Notes under the pieces: generated by a model
Told to the model about the DNA's origin: nothing
Seen by the model: only the letters and a program-made list of their open reading frames with translations
Database searches by the model: none
NCBI GenBank assembly: GCA_021613535.1
Contig: CP075493.1
Location: 13,640,001 to 13,704,000, forward strand
Direction: 5' to 3'
DNA: 64,000 nt
Source: Adineta vaga
Lineage: Eukaryota; Rotifera
Shown: in pieces, positions 22,994 to 36,717 of the stretch
Layout of the letters: every line of letters starts with the position of its first letter
How positions within the stretch are numbered: the stretch's first letter is position 1
Program-made: the position numbers and the translations under genes

Positions 22994-25900
22994 ATGAATG
23001 TTGAACAAGTTCTTCGACAACTAATACAGAAATTGATCGATGAGAGTCCTACACAAAAGTTAAAAACAGTTTATGTGCTTGTAACTGAAAATGATCAATT
23101 AAAAGAACGACTAGAACAAGCCAAGAATCATTATTCTGGAGAACGTCTCGTTCTTATTCCTTATAACTTGGAAAATTCTCATATTACTGGAGTATTTATC
23201 AAGTTTAATGAAAATAATCAAATTGAACGAGCTGAATTTATCAATCCAGTGAGTGAATTTCATAATATTCCTGATCAATTGGAACAATACTTTCATGAAA
23301 TTTTTCCTAATGATTATTTACATGTGAAAAGTTGTGAACATGTTGACGATCAAAAATTAAGTGCTTTTTTAACAAGTAAATATTTATTGGAATTGGTTAA
23401 AGAATGGGGATTTACAAAACATCAATCGTCAAGTATGATTAATGAACGAATCTCACCGAACATTGACAAATCACTGTTTTCTGAAGGTAATCGTTTCAAT
23501 TTTAATGATTCTGTACTCGATGTAGAAAGTTCTCTTTATACGCAAACATTGTCAATACCAGTGAAAATATCAGCGATAGAAGAATCATTTGATACGATTA
23601 ACTGTATGAATAGACAGATGAGTCAATCGTATGAAGAGTTGAAAAAACAGTTGCAAGAAACTTTTGATGATTTGGATATCGTTAATGAGGATGATTTAGA
23701 AAAACGTATCGTTGAAAAGAAGCAACGTATAGATGACTTGACATCACGGGGAAATCAGGATGGTGCGAAAAAACGAAAGAGATCTTTGACAAAACTAGAA
23801 GAAATTCAGTTATTGATAAATCGCGTTAAAGAATTGGAAAATTCAAACATAAGTAATGATGTTCATATGTTAAAAATAGAGATCGAAAGTGCGTTTTCAG
23901 AGCGTGATATTCAAAATGAAGAGCATTTAAAAAGATTAATTATCGAAAAGAAACAAAGAATTGAAACTTTAAAGAAAGATGGAAAATTAGACAATGTAAG
24001 AAAACGAGAAAAATCTTTATCAGAATTAGAACATATTCAATCGTTAGTCGATAGATGGAATACAATGACATTATCATCAACAGAAACTACTTCTGAAATG
24101 CAACAAACCCTTGAAGACAACTTTTCTATTGATGATAATATCGATGATAGTTCTGATCAACAAAAAATATCGATTAAAATCGAAACTTTACGTAATATGC
24201 ATAAAGATTTTCAATCCATACCATCATGTTCCGAACGATTCGTCATCAGTTTATTGTATCATATATCGCTTCAACTAAGTGATTGTAGTACTACTCAGAA
24301 TTTCGATCACTTTCAATCAGATCAACTAGAAATCGAAGTAAACAAAGAATTTGAAAATTTAAAAGAACGAATAAAAATAGAAGAATGTTTATCGATCGAA
24401 AATCAGAATTCAGTTCAAGAACTTTCGATACATATTAAAAATAAGAATTGGGAAAATTGTTTGAGTTTATTACGAAAGATTTTCAAAGAAATAAGTCCAT
24501 TAAATATTCATGATTTATTTCGATTGATCGATAAAGTTGATGATGCAGCTGAATTGATCAAAAATAAGGATATTATTTTTTTCCTTGGTGGCACTGGATC
24601 AGGAAAATCAACGACAATTCATTTTCTTACTGGCTCGAAAATGATTGCGACGAAAGTAGGAGGACTTAATCATATTGCGCCAACAAATTTAAGAAATTCT
24701 GATTTACAATATGTTACTACTTCTCCTTTCGCCAGATCAGAAACTCGTTGTATCACACCTGTAACCGTTAATTATAAAGACGTTGGTATGATACGAGCGG
24801 GTAATATCATGCTATGTGATACGCCTGGATTTGAAGATACGAATGGTCCCGAAGTAGATGTTGCGAATGGAATAAGTATAGTTCGAGCAATTCGTCAATG
24901 TCATAGTGTAAAACCAGTCGTTTTAGTTAGTTATAAAAGTCTTGGTGATCGATTTGAAGGATTAAAAAGCTTGACACATTTGTTAGAGGGTTAATACCAG
25001 GAATTCAAGATGAAATTCGAGCATTTTCATATATATTTACGAAGTATCCAGAAAATGAAAGAAATACTATTTATGCGTCTTTAATAAATATTAGCGAAAC
25101 AATGAGTGATCAAGAAAAGTCCGATACAAGTTTCATGAACTTATTTCAAGATATGTTACAAAAGACAAAAAGACATACTCTTGTATTAGATCCCATTCGA
25201 GATGAACCATCAGATTTTCTTAACGAACTCGTTAATTCAGCTAGTATTCAAGAACCCGAAAATGTTTTTCAATTTTCTATTACTGATAAATCAAAAACTG
25301 TCGTACATGATCAAATTCGAAAATATCAACTCAGTATCATGTCAGCCGTCAATCGTTCCGAATATCTATTAATAAAATATCAATTAGATCAAATGAAACG
25401 TTTAAACAATCTACTTGAACAAGATTATATCGAACAGATCTATTCGGATTGTATTCGACATTTAAGTAAACATCTTGTTGAAGAATATCAGCAAGCAATA
25501 TCGTTGTTAAATCGATGTTTAATACATCAAACTGTTTTGACGGATAGTGATATTGAACAATATCAAACTTACATCGATCACGCGGCTTCGGCAGAAATTT
25601 TAAGAAAAGATCATTTAGAAAGTGAAAGTGTTCATAGTAGTGCGTTTATTCAATATTTAAATCAACAATTAGATGAGATCAAGGGAGATTTAAGCACAAA
25701 AGAAATTGATGATCTATCCGTGAAAACTAATTTAGATAAAATTAAACTTTTGACGAAATATTTTCCACAAATCAATGACATGTATAAAAATCTTTGTCAA
25801 TTATTCATGGAAAAAATTCATTTGAAAGTGAATTTATTTGATAGTCTTGTTTTGAATAATCAATTCGAAGAATGTGCTACTATTATGGAAAATTTAGCCG

Positions 25901-28900
25901 TGCATTGAACATATTTCAACATCATTTCGATGATGAATTCATCAACATGAAATATACGAAATTGATTGAATCTTTCATGAATTATTTGAGAAATTCTGTA
26001 CAAGATTTAGATTATCTTTTTAAACACACGAAACTCGACAAAAATGATATAGATCGTATTAGTAGTTGTTTAATTAAGATAAAAACAGCGTTAGATACAA
26101 CATCTTTGACATCTTTTATTTGTAAACAAGATATAAAACAAATCCATGACAATTTCCTCGATAAAATTTCGAAATTTTTTAAAAATCTTATTCAAGAAAT
26201 CAAAAATGCATTTCGAAAACCGATTGCATTCGAAAATTTAGAAAATCTTATTGAACAATCAGATTTAGTTCGAACGATTCCGAGTGTTGCACTCGAAACA
26301 AGTCAAATGTATTATGAAACATTAGAAGAATTATTCGGATGTGTATTTCAATTAAGACGAGATGCGGAAGAACTTTTACGACTTTTATTTCTAGGCGAAG
26401 AAACAGTTGACTTTGAAAAACTCGCTAAATGTCTTTCAAATTTGAAAAATCTTTCTTGGATAGATAAACATCGAAATGGACTCTATTCAGAAGTTATTAA
26501 TAATGTTGAACAATTAATTCTTCAACATGTTGAAAAATTAAAAAAGTGTATTCTACAAACGAACTTAGATCTTGAACATTATCATGAGATAAAAGATGTT
26601 TCGAAGAAATTAGCTGGTTTAAATGATATAAAACAGTTGGAAAATTTTATTCCAACTATCAATGAACATATTAAAGAGGCAAATGTTTGGTTTCAAAGTA
26701 CGACAAATCGTATTTACGATAATATCCGAATGATATTCAATTCGGAGAAATTAAACGAACAGGAATGTAAAAATTTCGATTTTTTTAAAGCTGAAAGAGC
26801 GTTTCATTATTTAAATGCTTGTAAAGATGTATACAATTTGGTCAAAACTGATTGTTTTTCTGTACTTGATAATTTAGAAAGTGTTGTAAAAGATTCTAGT
26901 ATTTCTCTTCAAAATGAAATGGAAAAATGTTTTGATATAATTAAAAAATCTTTAGATACAAATGAAATTTTAGATAAAGTTCGTCTTTTTGCTAGTCGAA
27001 TACAAGAAATATCTGACATTGAAAAAAGTTGTCCACACGTCTTTGCGCTTTTTGTTAAACAAACGATTGTTCAAGATTGGCAAACAGAATTGGCCAATTA
27101 TTGTTTAGAACTATCAACTGAAATGGCAAGTTTAAGTTTAAGACAGAGAACTGAAGCTCTGAATACGAAATTAACAACAGCAAAAGCATTGAGTAAATTA
27201 GATAAGTTCTTAGATACATCGAAATTTATAGATATTTATAATGAAAATCAAAAAGTATTCTTTTCTCAGAACAACGATATTGGTCAACAAGTAATAGATG
27301 CGATAAAAAATTTTGATTATGAAGGAATAGCAGTGAAAATGATGATTTTACAATCATCGAATGAAGTGGGAAAACATTTTTATGCCGAAGCAAAACGACC
27401 ATTGAATACTGGCCTTGAACAATTGATCGAAACAACTGAAAGTCAGGCAATTATGCTTGGAAATACTGTAGCATTAGAAGATATAAAACTGATCGTAAAT
27501 AATCTGAAACGAATGGAGAGAGCAAAACAATTCATTTCGAAACATTTAGATGCACCAGAGAAAATTGATGAGTCAATAAAGAAAGTGAAAAAAATTTTAG
27601 AAGAAAGAATTCAACGTTATATCATAGGAGTCAGAGCACTTATTGATAATCATAATTTCTATGAAGCAGATAGAAAAATCGAATCAATTACATTAGTTCG
27701 TAATTTCTTAGGAATCTATTGCACGAAAGAAACGTCGGATGATATAGAAAATTTAACTGAATATCAATATAATGTTGTATTAACCAATGTAGTGAATAAA
27801 TATTCAGAAATGGATATTAGTAGTTATACTTTAAATCCACCGACGGATATTTTTGAGAAATTTGGACAAGTAAATCAAACGAATCCAGTATATAATCGAG
27901 TATTAAATCAAATAAAAGAGAAAATACTTGCGAAATTTAGAGAAGAATTAGATAAGGCAAAATCTCGACAACCACCAGATTCTGAGAATATTCATATTAG
28001 AAGATTTGAATCTGCTGTGAAATATCTACCGGATGCTATGAGAAATGCATTGGAAGTCGAATTAAAACATTGTAAAGATGATATTCTTCAACTTATTCAA
28101 GATAATGAAACGAAATTAAATAATGCATTTAGTAGTGGAGATGTACGAAATATCAAAATTATTCTTCAAGAATATGAGAAATCACAAGAATTACAATCAT
28201 TTGCTAATCGAGTAAAAACACTTGTTTTGAAAGAAATACACGAAATTGTTCAAAAGATCAATGATAATTTCGAGCGTTATGAAATTCGTGAAGCATTTAC
28301 ACATGTTAAGAAGTTATATAACTATAAGATCGAATTAGAAGAACTTATTAACGATATCAATCGACCTTATTCAGAAATACGATTACGTATAATAAAAATA
28401 TTTGACGATGCTTATCTATCTTTTACAAATCGATTTTTAAGTTCACATATATTGATTAGTGAAGATGAAAATATTGCAGCAGCAGTAGAAAGAAGCTTTA
28501 TTTGTTTGACTGAATTTATGAAATTTAACGATGATCATAACAATCAAGCGATAACAATGCATGTACTTCCCGATAGTTTCAATGATAGAATTGCCGCGTT
28601 AATTAAGAAAATTCAAGATTATTCCAATGAACATAGAGAGAAATGTAGAAATGCACTAGAAAAGGTTGATGCTGATTCTCTGTTAAATATTTTCAAAATT
28701 ATGTCGACTTGGAATTCTTTACTAACAAAAGTTAAGGTTTATTATGATGTATATAATAGTCAGGATAGATCTGTGAGAAAAATAATAGAGAGTTTACAAG
28801 AACTTACTCATCATGCTCAAATGTTACAGACAATATCTCGAAAAATTGAAGATCTACGTGATGAACTTTTGAATCAAGAACTTATTATTTATGAAACAAG

Positions 28901-31900
28901 AGAATTTAGTAATACGCGTGATGAATTTTATCGAAGATTAAATGAAAAATTAGTTGCATTGAATCGAGCGAAAGCTTTAGGTCAGTTAAATATGCAGATT
29001 GATATTGATAAGATAGAAAGACAATGTTTAGGTTCATTAGAAACGAAAATTAGAGCAATAGGTTCGAATTGTGAAAAATTTACGAATAAAATTTCGGAAA
29101 ATTCCACATTGACAAGAGGAGAATATGATCAGATTAATCTTTTCTATTCTAATTTACTATCGATAAAACAAGAAGTTAAAATGATGCATCTCGATATGCA
29201 ATTGATTATTGACAAAATTGAAGAGATTATTTTTGATAAAATTCGTTCATGGGAAGCATCTATTGAAAATGACGCAACACTTCTGAATGTTTTTCTTAAC
29301 TTGAAAAATATCAAACATATTGCAAATAATCTCTCTTCACTTCGAGTCAAAGTTAATGAACGAATCGATGAAATATTGAAGATTTTTAAAAATAAACATG
29401 ATGTTAAAACATTTGCTAAATTAGGTACAATTTTAAATCAAGATAAGGATGGTCTCGGTCAAAGTATTATTTCTGAGCATAAGTTATTTCAAGGTTTTTC
29501 ATTATCTCTATTCAATGAAAAAACGAAAAGACATGATATTGTCTATGTTTTAAATGCTCTGAAAGGTACGAGTATTCATTCCGATAAGCTACGTCGACGA
29601 TATGATACATTTCATAATATGTATGAGAAACTTGTACAAGAAAATCTTCGTCCCGATATGAAACTCGATCAATTGATATCAGATACGAAATTAATTACAG
29701 GAACTATTAGACAGAATTCTGATACTATTAAATGGGATTCACATGTAAAAAATCAAGTTCCTACACTTGCAGCACATATTTTTGCTCTTTGGACACTTTC
29801 AAAAGCAGATCATTATTTCGAAGCTGAAGGTTTAGATGATAGAAAAAATTATCTTATTCAACCACATGCAGCTCAAGTCGTTTCAATATTTCGACTATTA
29901 GGTATTGGTTATCAAGAAGAAACATTAACGAATAATCTTGTACAGATAGGTACCGGTGAAGGTAAATCGATTGTTTTAGCAGTAACAGCTATCATACTTG
30001 CATTGATAGGTTTTGATGTAAATTGCGCATGTTTTAGTGAATATCTAAGTCAAAGAGATTATCTAGCATTTCTTCCGTTATTTGAACTATTAGAAACACA
30101 TCAACATATACACTATGGAACATTTAATAAACTTTGTGAAGATATGATTAATGAAACAGGTGATATTCGTCAATTAGTAGAAAAACTCATTTCAAATAGT
30201 TCCGATGAGAATAAGAATCTGAATGCAAAGAGTAGACGACAAAAAATTCTACTTATTGATGAAGTAGATGTTTTCTTTAGTCGTGATTTTTATGGAAATG
30301 TTTATACACCATCAGCTAGTTTAAAAGATCCAACAATTACATCTTTAGTTCATTCTATTTGGACACAGAGAAAATTAAGTTTAAATCTTCGAAGAATTCA
30401 AATGACACCGGAATATAAAGCATGTAGTGAACAATTTCCTAAATGGATCTTATTAATTGATGAAGCAATCAAAGATATGCTTGCTGATGTTCAAAGTTTT
30501 GAATCTCATGATTATGTAGTGAAAAATAATAAGATCGGTTATATCGAACAAGATAATATTGTTTACAATGTTGTCTATGGATATAAAACCTTATTTGCAT
30601 ATCATCATGAACATGAAAAAGGAAATATTAGTCGAGAAAGTTTACTGGATAATATAGCTATAAGAATCAATTGTGGTAGTTTTTCATATGCTGAAATACC
30701 ACTTCAATTTCGATATATTATGGGTGTCACAGGTACATTAGAAACATTGAGTGAACCAGAAAAGAAAGTAATTACAGAAGATTATAAGATTAGTAAAGAA
30801 ACAATTGTTCCATCGGTATTCGGTCAAAATAATCTTCGTTTTATTGAAAAAGACGATATTAAAATCGAGAATAGTGATGATTATTTCAATCGAATCAAAA
30901 GAGAAATTGATGATCGAATTGTAGGAAGAAATTCGGAAAAACGGGCGATTTTAGTCTTTTTTGAATCGAAAGTTAAACTTATGCAGTTTTATGAATCACC
31001 TGCATTAGAATCAATGAAAGAATCAGTTGTCTATCTAACCGAAGATGCATTATTGCAAGAAAAAGAAACGATCATTAGTCGTGCGACTGTCTCAGGTCAA
31101 GTGACTCTATTTACGAGAACATTTGGTCGAGGAACTGATTTCATTTGTCATGATCAAAATGTTGCCACAAATGGTGGTACACATGTTATTCAAACGTTTC
31201 TTTCCGAAGAATTTTCTGAAGAAAAACAAATCAAAGGTCGAACAGCTCGACAAGGTGATCAAGGTTCTTATAGTTTAATTTTACTTGAAAATGATTTAGA
31301 AAAATTTCATATTGATAAAACACATATTGAAGAAATTCTTAAAGGTAAAGGTTTGGCATCTCGTGTTACAGATACAATAACAGATGCATTAAGAATTACA
31401 AAGACTTACAATACACTCTATGATTTTCTTCATGATAGACGGACTGACTTATTTAAAACTCAATATGAAGAAAATATGAAATATGTTGAACAAGCAAAAG
31501 AAAAACATGTCAATTCACAGAAATTTTTAACACATCTTCGTACAGAAAATGTTAATTCTGTTCAGAAATTTTTAATTGAAGAAAATCGAGGAGCAGGTGG
31601 TACATCTCGATCACGAACCGTTTGTCTTATGGATGCCACAGGTTCGATGACATATTTATTACATAAATGTAAAAATACAGTTGATATTATGTTCGAGCGT
31701 ACATCAGAAATTTTAAAAGATCATGGAATGAATCCTGATTCATTTGATTCATTTCAACTTCAATTCGTTGTCTATAGAAATTATAATAGTTCACATGATA
31801 AACTTCTTCAAAGTTCTCCTTGGGAAACGAAACCACATCATTTACGTGCTTTTATGAGTACGATTGATGTTGATGGAGGATGGGGAAATGAAGCAATTGA

Positions 31901-32360
31901 AATTGGCTTCTGGCATGCAAATAAAGAACACGAACGAGAACCGATTACACAAGTTATTTTGATCGGTGATGCACCACCGAATAGTTTGGGAGACGTTCGC
32001 GCAAAGAGAAATTGTAGGGGAGAGCACTATTGGAGAAATACGAGATTTGCGCAGTCAACTTATTATGAAAGAGAATTAGATCGATTAGTTGAAAACAATA
32101 TTCCAGTTCATGCTTTCTATGTTGAAGAAAGAGCACGAGAAAAATTTCAAGAGATTTCTAAACGAACTCATGGACGTTGTGAAATGTTAGATATTAATTC
32201 AAGTTTAGGATCCGATATGTTAACTAATTTAGTTACGGAAGAAATTCTAAATAATATTGGAGGACAATCGAAAGGAAAAGAACTTGTTTCAGCCTATCGG
32301 AAAAAATTTGCAAAAAGTTATACGAGCAATACAGAATCGATTAGCAAAAAGAAAAAATAA
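22994..32360 (+). CDS. giant GTPase-like / SecA motor / vWA fusion protein, intronless, two frameshifts
   Basis: A continuous gene of about 3,120 codons. Frames 22994-24994, then from about 24990 through 25908, then 25872-32360; each junction needs one base (near 24990 and near 25895). Domains: residues 1-150 a globular domain (LVLIPYNLENSHITGVFIKF, CE-protease-like in outline but no evident catalytic Cys); 210-370 two tandem coiled-coil units; about 530-660 a P-loop NTPase (FLGGTGSGKST, then CDTPGFEDTNG); about 670-2250 helical with no domain I know; about 2250-2800 a SecA motor: QIGTGEGKSIV (Walker A), CFSEYLSQRDY, LLIDEVDVFFSRDF (Walker B), GVTGTLETL, RTFGRGTDF, KGRTARQGDQGS; about 2875-3080 a vWA domain with MIDAS-like LMDATGSM. 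No signal peptide or TM segment; cytosolic. SecA-type motors are normally bacterial or plastid, so this may be acquired. Cellular role unknown. Confidence 0.85.
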
Positions 32361-33739
32361 TTTCTCATCTGGAAATATTTCTATTCAGACAATTAAAAAA
32401 TAATATCTAACTGATTTTCTGTTTCACTGAATATTTTCGCTGGTCTACATTGTTTGCGTATCATTTTCTTTTTCTATTTTGTTATTTTCCATTAAGAATT
32501 TCTTTTTTTGTTGATTCAATTTTATTTTAATCTTATTCAAATTGTTTCGTTCACAGTTTTATGTTAAATAAGAATTAAATCAAATAAATACTTGTGCATT
32601 TCAGCAACTAGACGAACCATGTATGAATCTAGATTTGGGCAAGATAGTGAAATAACAATTATTATTCTTTGAGGTTGTTTGGTAAAAACAAAAAAAAAGA
32701 GTTCTTTTCATGACAATGTCGACAGTTGGATCAAAATAAAAGAATTTGATATCCGACTGTTATCAAGTGAAAAATAATATCGTATTTTATACACAAGAAG
32801 GTCCTTTCTGGGCATGTTCATTATTTAATTCAACACATGAATATTAATAGTATCACAGTGAGAAATCTATGATGGTCTACAGGATTAGGCACAATCCAAG
32901 CCATTCTATTTTCCATCGTAACGATCATTGTACTGAATATTGTGAACTTAATCTTTCACTTTACTTATAATGATTATGCTCTTTATTTGAATAGTACAGA
33001 ATTATTTGATCCAATAACACAAACGTGAACTATACCATCTTGAGCGTGTAGGTGAAGAAAAGATGAATTCATATTCTTATACATCCTGGAATTTTAATAG
33101 GCATTACTAACGAAAGTTAAAAAGATTTTCAATGTTAAAGGTGACATTATTATAGCGTGAATGATATCCGACATCTATATGTAGCGTTATAATATTGACG
33201 AAAATTATAGTTGTTAATATTTTTTTTAATCGATACTACCATTGAAGTGTAATTGGAGAAGGTCTACTGGAATTTCTATTGGCGAATCTCTAATAATTCG
33301 ATCACAATGTTCACGCTGTTATTCTACATATTTTAGCTTCTCACTCAATTTACTATGACAAGTCAGATAACAAATATTCATATTTGTTTTTTAATCAATA
33401 TCCAATTTTCTATGGGATACTAGAAATAGAAAAAGAAAAAGAAAAACAACGAATATTATACCGTAGCTTCATATCGTATAGAAGATATGGCTACACGCAT
33501 CAATAAACGCACATGTGTACATACAAAAAGTAGCATAAAAATCGTTTTGCGAAAACGTTAGGTTAATTTACTTTGGTACTCAATCCATTCGTATCACTTC
33601 TTATTAGCTTTCTAAAATATAATAATACGCTGAAAAGATGGCGAAATTTTCATTGATGAAATTTTGAGTCGATAGGATTTATTTTTATATTTCTTTCTTA
33701 GAAATTTATTAATGTTATAAGGTTTTATAATTTCAGATC
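32361..33739. other. 1.4 kb intergenic region
   Basis: No intact gene. 32882-33027 is an open stretch with a hydrophobic segment (GTIQAILFSIVTIIVLNIVN) lacking a start, possibly a relic of a membrane-protein exon. Confidence 0.4.
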
Positions 33740-34271
33740 ATGGATTCATTACCTGCCGATAGTAAGAGTGAATCCGCACCATTAACCAATGCTACGACTG
33801 CTACAAATCCAAATTATGTAGCAGAACTCGATCCAGTAAATGATCGTCGCACAAATAATTCTTCTGCATGGATGGATAAAAATACTGCCAGGATAATTGC
33901 TATAATATGTTTTATTGTAATAGTTATCGTTATCGTTGCTGCTGTATTTATTTTGCTTTCCAAATACGAAATCAAAAAGGGTAAGTAAATGTTGATAATC
34001 TAGCACCAATGAAAACGTTCTAATGTATTTAAATTCAAAGAGATAATGAACTACTTTCATGTAACAGATTATTTATTTTGCTTTCATATTAGCTACAACA
34101 ATTTCGACTACTACACGACCAATAACAACAACGGTTACAACCATGAGCACCTCAACTACTCCTAAGGCAACTACTCTAACATCGGAAGCAATAACGGTAC
34201 GCTCTGCTTGGAATTTATTTCCACTATGTTTCGGGATTATTATCCTCATTCTTTTCGTTGATACCAATTAA
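33740..34271 (+). CDS. small Thr-rich membrane protein, two exons
   Basis: Exons 33740-33980 and 34093-34271 give about 139 aa. A polar N-terminus (MDSLPADSKSESAPL), a strong TM segment (IIAIICFIVIVIVIVAAVFILL), a Thr/Ser mucin-like stretch (TTRPITTTVTTMSTSTT) and a second hydrophobic C-terminal segment (LFPLCFGIIILILFV). A possible donor at 34197 could instead splice onward, so the C-terminus is uncertain. The start is the first ATG, right after an AG, so an upstream non-coding exon is possible. No family recognised. Confidence 0.6.
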
Positions 34272-34703
34272 TATGAAGCGATATGGTTTTTAAAAAAGTA
34301 GACTAACCAAATTAACATAGTGTTTTTTTTTCATACTAATCGAAAAAATATATTTATCGAATAAAATTAATTATCTTGATAGAGTAAGATAAGCAAATGC
34401 ATTAACAATATTTTTTATTTCGACTTAACGTATTTCATATATGATTGTGTGATTATTGTCTGAAATACGATTAGTTGATAAAATAAGAATGTATTGAACA
34501 TATACAAAATGAAAACAAATATTGTGATTACATTTATCATATATCAGATAACGATTGTGTCGATTTTTGGAAAGACATTTTTCACTCAATAACAGTTCCT
34601 TTTTTCAAGTAGGTATCAAATGACAATATGAAAATCATACACGCAAATATTCTCCTATAAATGATAGATGATTGTCTGGAAAAAAGCATTGGTATAGCAG
34701 CAG
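34272..34703. other. intergenic region
   Basis: AT-rich spacer; no gene or repeat seen. Confidence 0.4.
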
Positions 34704-36604
34704 ATGGAACTTCAGCACGTAGTATTTCTTTTTCTACTTGGAATAGTATTGACAAATGCATCTCACTACCGGTAAAAGCGATCATCCCATAGGTATATGT
34801 TGAAATTATGCTTGTTAACTTTCACGGTTTTTTAGTGGTGGGTCATTGTCATGGAATATTCATGAAAATACAACTAATGGATCTTCATCTACAGTTCTCG
34901 TTCGTATTACACAACGACATTCATATCGCAAGACTTATTCGTCGAATACATTCTGCAATCAAACAACTATAGCCACAGGAGGGATGATTGGTGATGGGTC
35001 TGTAACATGTCTAGGAGATTGCTCAGGAATTTCATCAAATGGAAGTATCTACACAATTCCAACATTTAGTGCAGATGTACCGTGCACTGACTTCAGCGAT
35101 GACTTTGATTACAGTAGTGGAGAAGGCTCTGTTGATGTTATTGTACCTAGAGATGTTCGATTTACCTATGCAGTTCAAAGCTGTTGTTGGATACAATTAA
35201 TACTAAGTAATTCTAGTGGTAATGGTGATTGGTCCTTAGCACTCGCTATCGATACACACAGACGTCGTAATAAATTCCTCTTCAATTTCTTATTCGTATT
35301 GTGGATCAAACTCAAGTCACTGTATTGCCAGATCTAAACTACACCGGTTCTCCAATCCTACAGGCATGTACAGTTCCTCCTGTATATGTTGGTGATCGAC
35401 ATCACGGTGCTTGCATCGGTGTGGTCTCAAATACAACGATCACAAAACGTATTGTCGTCAAAGTTCCGTGTAATGGATCAAGTACTACGATTACAGATAT
35501 TCTCACTGTTTCACCACCTGGTATGACCAAAGGTTCGATCACTGTCGATTCATATGACAATGGCACATACATTATGTTTATTAAATGGACTCCTCGGCCA
35601 GAGCAGTATGGTATTCATCAACTGTGTTTTACTCCAGTCGATTCCATAGGTCAAAATGGACAGCAAGTCTGTTATACATTCCAAGTCGATGTAGCGGCAC
35701 CTCAATTTATTAATGGATCAATGACACCCAAAGGCCTAGTCTCACGAAATCAAGCTTTGTGGTCCATCTCCACTGAACGAAACATAGTACCACCTACAAA
35801 AACAGTAGCATACATTCGATACTTTAAACGAGTGAACAATGGTAGAGACCAAGAAGTACTGCGTGTCAACGCCGCTAAAGATGTCATCTATCAGACGCGA
35901 CAACTTTTTATCAATACCAGCAATACTGTGTGGGAAGATGTAAGAGTCTATATTTAGTTCTATAATAAAATGCCAGTTTTTATGCACCTTTTTAGGGTGC
36001 TCATTACTATATTTTATTTGATAGTGGTGTAATATCAATCAATCAATCATGTGGCATAGAATCATCACCTATTATAGATAAAAACTTCTGTGAATTTTGG
36101 ATTGCACCGGTGAGTATTACAACGCACATATTTACCGCTATCGATCGAGTGACTACGACTTATTCATCGACTGTGTCGTCGTCAACAACGACAACAACTA
36201 TCGGAAATTTGTCCAGTGAACGTTGTCCATATTGGTTACCATTCGGTACCATACTGAAACTGACAACTAGTACTTTTCAGCCAAATTATACATTTTGCTT
36301 TACGGTGAATACAAGTTTTGCTGATGTGACTATTGCAGCGAATACATGGGCTCCTTGTTCAACTTGGAAAATATCTGGCACTGCTGATCCCCTTCTGGAA
36401 TTATTTACACCTGAAACGAGCATGAATTCACCAGTAGCTCAAAATGATGATGGCAATAGTGTTGATCATCTCAATTGTTTTGCCGCTGTACTTAGCTATC
36501 GACTGATGAAAGGCAACCATCGGGTCGTAATTCGCCATCAGAGATGTGCCTATGCTAAATTTGAATTACGTTTAACAAGTGAAGCAAACAATGGAATTAA
36601 ATAA
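34704..36604 (+). CDS. large secreted glycoprotein, three exons, one frameshift
   Basis: Exon 1 (34704-34771) encodes the signal peptide MELQHVVFLFLLGIVLTNAS, is in phase with exon 2 (34836-35939), and exon 3 is 35996-36604. Within exon 2 the frame changes near 35275 (RRRNK then IPLQFLIRIVDQTQV), consistent with one A missing from an A-run. The ectodomain has Cys pairs (CNQTT, CLGDCSG), an Ig/cadherin-like strand region (WTPRPEQYGIHQLCFTPVDS, QVCYTFQVDVAAP), a Ser/Thr linker, and a C-terminal domain (CPYWLPFG, TFCFTVNTSFADV, HRVVIRHQRCAYAKFELRL) resembling the N-terminal domain of the polycystin gene at 40.4 kb in placement. No TM segment. Likely an extracellular matrix or cuticle-side protein; function unknown. 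Confidence 0.7.
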
Positions 36605-36717
36605 CTAGAAGATGGGATTTTCAATGATGTTTCGACATTTATTTTTTAATTATTTAATCAAGATTATCAACGGAATAAATATATCTATTCATATATAATT
36701 AATACAGTCTTAGAATT

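Noticed and set aside
24990-25105. possible intron in the giant gene
   Set aside because: The required sequence would be only about 11 bp; a one-base shift explains the junction better.
34640-34790. alternative frame IDDCLEKSIGIAADG as an exon of the upstream membrane protein
   Set aside because: Phase does not match the next exon, whereas the other frame gives a clean signal peptide that does.
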